Below, piece by piece: positions 58,905 through 64,000 of a stretch of DNA of 64,000 bases (positions within the stretch are counted from its first letter, which is position 1; every line of letters begins with the position of its first letter). Position numbers and translations under genes: made by a program. Location: positions 5,270,001 to 5,334,000 of the forward strand of contig NZ_CP020809.1 of NCBI RefSeq assembly GCF_002157835.1. The letters run 5' to 3'. Origin of the DNA: Mycobacterium dioxanotrophicus. GTDB taxonomy: Bacteria > Actinomycetota > Actinomycetes > Mycobacteriales > Mycobacteriaceae. A model generated the notes under the pieces. It searched no databases, was not told where the DNA came from, and saw nothing but the letters and a program-made list of their open reading frames with translations.

Positions 58905-60815
58905 TCAGTCGCCATGATCCCCGTCACGGTAACCGGCCCTTCTGGCAGCGCGCATCACGGGTGCTGCGGCCCTGCTCAGCGCCGAGAGCTCCCAGCGCCC
59001 GCCACCGGTCAACTGCAGCCGAGAGCGGTGATGGCGGTCGATCGTGGACCGGTGGCCCACGCTGACCACCACGCAGTCGGGCAGCCGCTCGCGAAGCAGC
59101 GTGTACATGGCGTCCTCCAACCCCTCGTCCAGAGCCGACGTCGACTCGTCGAGGAACACCACCCGGGGCCGCACCAACAGCACCCGCGCGAACGAGACCC
59201 GCTGCTGCTCACCCAGCGACAGCACCGACGCCCAGTCCGCCTCCTCGTCGAGGCGTTCGGTCAGATGCCCGAGGGCCACCGCGCGCAGCGTGTCCCGCAG
59301 TTCGCCATCGGTGACGTCGGCAATCGGAAGTGGGTACACCACCGCGGCCCGCAGATCCCCCAGCGGCAGGTACGGCAACTGGGGCAGGAACAGCGTCGCC
59401 CATCCGGCTGGATAACGGGCCAGACCCGTTGCCTGCGGCCACAATTCGGCCAGGCTGCGCAGCAGTGTGGTCTTCCCGCACCCGGACGGCCCCTTCACCA
59501 CCACGCTGTCACCGGCGGTCAACACCATCGTCAGATCGGCGATCAGCGGATTGCCCTGCAGATCGCTGACCCCGACGTCGGTGAGCGCCAGCGAATCCGG
59601 TGCGGTGCCGACGCTGATCCGGGGCAGCTCCCGCGCGCGGTGATCATGAGCGAGCATCTGGTCGATGCGCATCAGGGCGGCCCGGTAGACGGTGAATTCG
59701 TCATAGCTGTCCCGGAAGAACGACATTGCGCCACAGACGTTTCCGAACGCGGCAACGGTCTGCAGCAGGCCACCGAGGGTGAGCTGCCCGGCGAAGAACC
59801 GGGGCGCCTGCACGAGGTAGGGAATCATGCCGGTCGTGACGTCGCCGACGCCGCGGTTCCAGCCACCCAGCCGCAGTTGGGCGAACACGATGCGCCACAT
59901 GTTGGCGATGATCTCGGCGAACCGGGAGTGCAGCAGCTGCCGCTCACGTTCCCCACCCCGGTAGAACGCGACACGTTCGGCGTTGTCCCGCAAGCGCACC
60001 AGCGCATAGCGGAAACTCGCGCTGAACCGTTCGTTGAGGAAGTTCAGCCGCACCAGCGGGCGGCCGATCCAGAACGCGATGAGCGTCACCGTGATCGAGA
60101 AGACGAATGCCACGAACACCATGGCCCGCGGAATCACCCAGCCCCCCAACTGCAATGGGCCGGACAGTTGCCACAGCACGCCCGTGAACATCACGATCAG
60201 CAACGACTTGTTCACCGCGCCGACGCTCATGTCCACCGACTTGGTGGTGACGGTCTCGACGTCGGTCTGGATCCGCTGATCCGGGTTCTCCACCGGTGGG
60301 TGCAGAAAACGGTTGCGGTAGAACGCATCCTCGGCCATCCAGTCGTCGACCAGGCGGGTGTTGAGCCAGACGCGCCAGTGGATCGCGAAGACCCGGCGCA
60401 GGAACAGGTCCACCACGGTGTAGATCACGGTCAGCAGCACCAGAATCCCGCTGATCGCAAAGGACGTCATGAACGCATGACGCGCGGCATCGAGCTTGTC
60501 CGCGTCATGGGTGGCCAGCGCCTCCGCACCGACCTGTACGGCGTTCATCAGGTCCGCGTACTGGTAGGTGAAGATCACCACCACCCGCGCCGAATACACC
60601 GTGTGCCACAGCATGAATGCCAGCAGCGCCCAGGTGCGCCAACTGCCGGTGAAGAACGGGGCGTTGACCCGCCAGAACTGTTGTCCCCACCGGGTGCACC
60701 GGGCCACGACGACCGCCACCGCGAGGAACACCACGAAGGTGATCACCCACGCCTGCAGTGTCCACACCAGCGAACGCAGCGGCTCGCCGGGCCAATCGAT
60801 GCTGGGTTGAACCAT
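58905..60815 (-). CDS. BacA/SbmA-like ABC transporter with fused ATPase
   Basis: A 636-aa ABC half-transporter: about six membrane helices in the ABC_membrane_2 (SbmA/BacA) domain to residue 370, then an ATPase with Walker A VKGPSGCGKTTLLRSL, Q loop FLPQLPYLP, signature VLSLGEQQRVSFARVLL and Walker B RVVFLDESTSALDEG. It resembles M. tuberculosis BacA (Rv1819c, 639 aa), a broad importer of vitamin B12 and hydrophilic antimicrobials. It sits between tgs3 and the Rv3235-like gene, where M. tuberculosis has no transporter. The start is ATG 60815 (MVQPSIDWPGEPLRS); the frame upstream is not family-like. Confidence 0.88.
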   Translation of the reverse strand: MVQPSIDWPGEPLRSLVWTLQAWVITFVVFLAVAVVVARCTRWGQQFWRVNAPFFTGSWRTWALLAFMLWHTVYSARVVVIFTYQYADLMNAVQVGAEALATHDADKLDAARHAFMTSFAISGILVLLTVIYTVVDLFLRRVFAIHWRVWLNTRLVDDWMAEDAFYRNRFLHPPVENPDQRIQTDVETVTTKSVDMSVGAVNKSLLIVMFTGVLWQLSGPLQLGGWVIPRAMVFVAFVFSITVTLIAFWIGRPLVRLNFLNERFSASFRYALVRLRDNAERVAFYRGGERERQLLHSRFAEIIANMWRIVFAQLRLGGWNRGVGDVTTGMIPYLVQAPRFFAGQLTLGGLLQTVAAFGNVCGAMSFFRDSYDEFTVYRAALMRIDQMLAHDHRARELPRISVGTAPDSLALTDVGVSDLQGNPLIADLTMVLTAGDSVVVKGPSGCGKTTLLRSLAELWPQATGLARYPAGWATLFLPQLPYLPLGDLRAAVVYPLPIADVTDGELRDTLRAVALGHLTERLDEEADWASVLSLGEQQRVSFARVLLVRPRVVFLDESTSALDEGLEDAMYTLLRERLPDCVVVSVGHRSTIDRHHRSRLQLTGGGRWELSALSRAAAPVMRAARRAGYRDGDHGD

Positions 60816-60954
60816 CTCTGCCCCCGTCCGTCGGACACCGCAACGGTATCCGGCGAAACTGGGCGCTCGGGGCACCGATTCGGCATGCGATGATGAACGG
60901 GTCTGCACCTCTCCAGCAGATGTGTCCTGTACCTGACCACCGCTGGAGATTGCC

Positions 60955-61451
60955 GTGCCCGTTCCCGAAACCACCCCGGCCCCGCCGTCGTTGACGTCGC
61001 CGGTGATCGACTGCGAGCCGCCCGCGTACCTACTTGCCCCGCCATCCGCAGCCGTGTCCAGGGCAAAGACCTGCCCGACACCCACCGCGTTGCACCGGCC
61101 GGGCCCGCGCCGGTTGCGGTTGGTCGAGCATGCCGATCATCCGCCGCACACCGAGGCCACCCGGTTCGCCGAGGCGGTGCTGCGCCGGGTGCTCGAGGTC
61201 GTCGACCGGCGCAGGCCACCCGCGCAATTACGCCCGCTGATCAGCCCGCAGGTGTTCGATACGGTGCTGGCACTCCCGCCGGCCCGGCAGGCCGCGGCAG
61301 CCACCCTGAAACGGGTGCGGCTACGCGCCGCACCCGGGCCCGGCGCCGCGGAGGTGTTCGCCACCTTCACTCGCGGGCCACGGGTGCACGCCATCGCCGC
61401 CAGGGTCGAATTACACAGCGGCCGTTGGCAACTGACTGCCCTGCAGGTGGG

Positions 61452-61455
<4 letters not shown>
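60955..61455 (+). CDS. Conserved hypothetical protein (Rv3235-like, DUF6459)
   Basis: A 166-aa protein with a disordered Pro-rich N-terminus (about 1-60) and a conserved C-terminal domain starting [20 protein letters not shown] and ending in [17 protein letters not shown]. This domain occurs just downstream of secA in many actinobacteria and is Rv3235 in M. tuberculosis. No catalytic residues or membrane segment are visible. It begins with GTG (GGAG upstream), and its stop overlaps that of convergent secA1 (TTAG). Function unknown; the position suggests a link to SecA1. Confidence 0.82.

Positions 61456-64000
<2,545 letters not shown>

Noticed and set aside
57459..60893. A very long open frame (over 1100 codons) on the + strand opposite the acyltransferase and ABC transporter genes.
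   Set aside because: It is the reverse-frame shadow of two well-supported genes in GC-rich DNA; the translation is His/Arg/Gln/Gly-rich with no domain, ribosome site or promoter.

Overview
The window is high-GC actinobacterial DNA, and the gene order points to a fast-growing Mycolicibacterium close to M. smegmatis. Both ends follow the M. tuberculosis chromosome: lipid kinase (Rv3218-like), whiB1, pdtaS, biotinylated TB7.3, a 30-codon ribosomal protein bL37 gene, rshA-sigH and a YbaK deacylase on the left (1-5358). On the right (about 45600-64000) lie a methyltransferase, an SRAP/YedK protein, aroA, rsgA, desA3 with its reductase, a DUF6912 gene, ppk2, a tgs3-like acyltransferase, an Rv3235-like gene and secA1, which runs off the right edge. 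About 40 kb of accessory, mostly catabolic genes sit between these two conserved blocks.

The accessory part is modular. 5355-13213 is a benzoate/catechol cluster: a LysR-catB-catA-catC operon faces benA-benB and a very unusual 850-aa BenC-FCD-BenD fusion. 13217-19629 is an acyl-CoA cluster: a Cys-less Ltp2-like thiolase with a DUF35 partner, two different acyl-CoA dehydrogenases and a double-length CaiB-type CoA-transferase. 19710-22076 holds a LysR, a YchJ-like protein and a zinc alcohol dehydrogenase. 31251-35095 is the Pnkp-Hen1 RNA repair operon, followed by a large LuxR-type (LAL) regulator. 37769-42200 holds the beta-ketoadipate lower pathway (pcaF, pcaD, pcaI, pcaJ) with a divergent LysR. 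Together with ben/cat it takes benzoate to acetyl-CoA and succinyl-CoA entirely within this window. 42235-45546 holds an SDR, a methyltransferase flanked by hairpin repeats, and a TetR-crotonase pair.

The most striking structure is a 9.2-kb block, 22079-31217, bounded by 35-bp direct repeats (34/35 identical) that duplicate the 3' end of the alcohol dehydrogenase gene. The right copy lies exactly against the Pnkp stop codon. The block therefore looks like an insertion between two formerly adjacent convergent genes. It carries a self-contained set: LLM flavin monooxygenase, flavin reductase, NCS1 permease with a coupled 52-aa membrane protein, YtcJ-like amidohydrolase, EthD-like protein, aldehyde dehydrogenase, SnoaL-like protein, a RibB homologue without catalytic residues, and a double AsnC/Lrp regulator. 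I infer an uncharacterised uptake and oxidative cleavage pathway for a nitrogen compound.

Regulatory highlights are paired 12-bp palindromes with identical geometry in the desA3 and reductase promoters, an inverted-repeat operator between the ben and cat operons, and many genes with TANNNT hexamers 6-7 nt before the start codon, as expected for leaderless mRNAs. I saw no tRNA, rRNA, CRISPR array, transposase or integrase. No gene-free stretch exceeds 300 bp.
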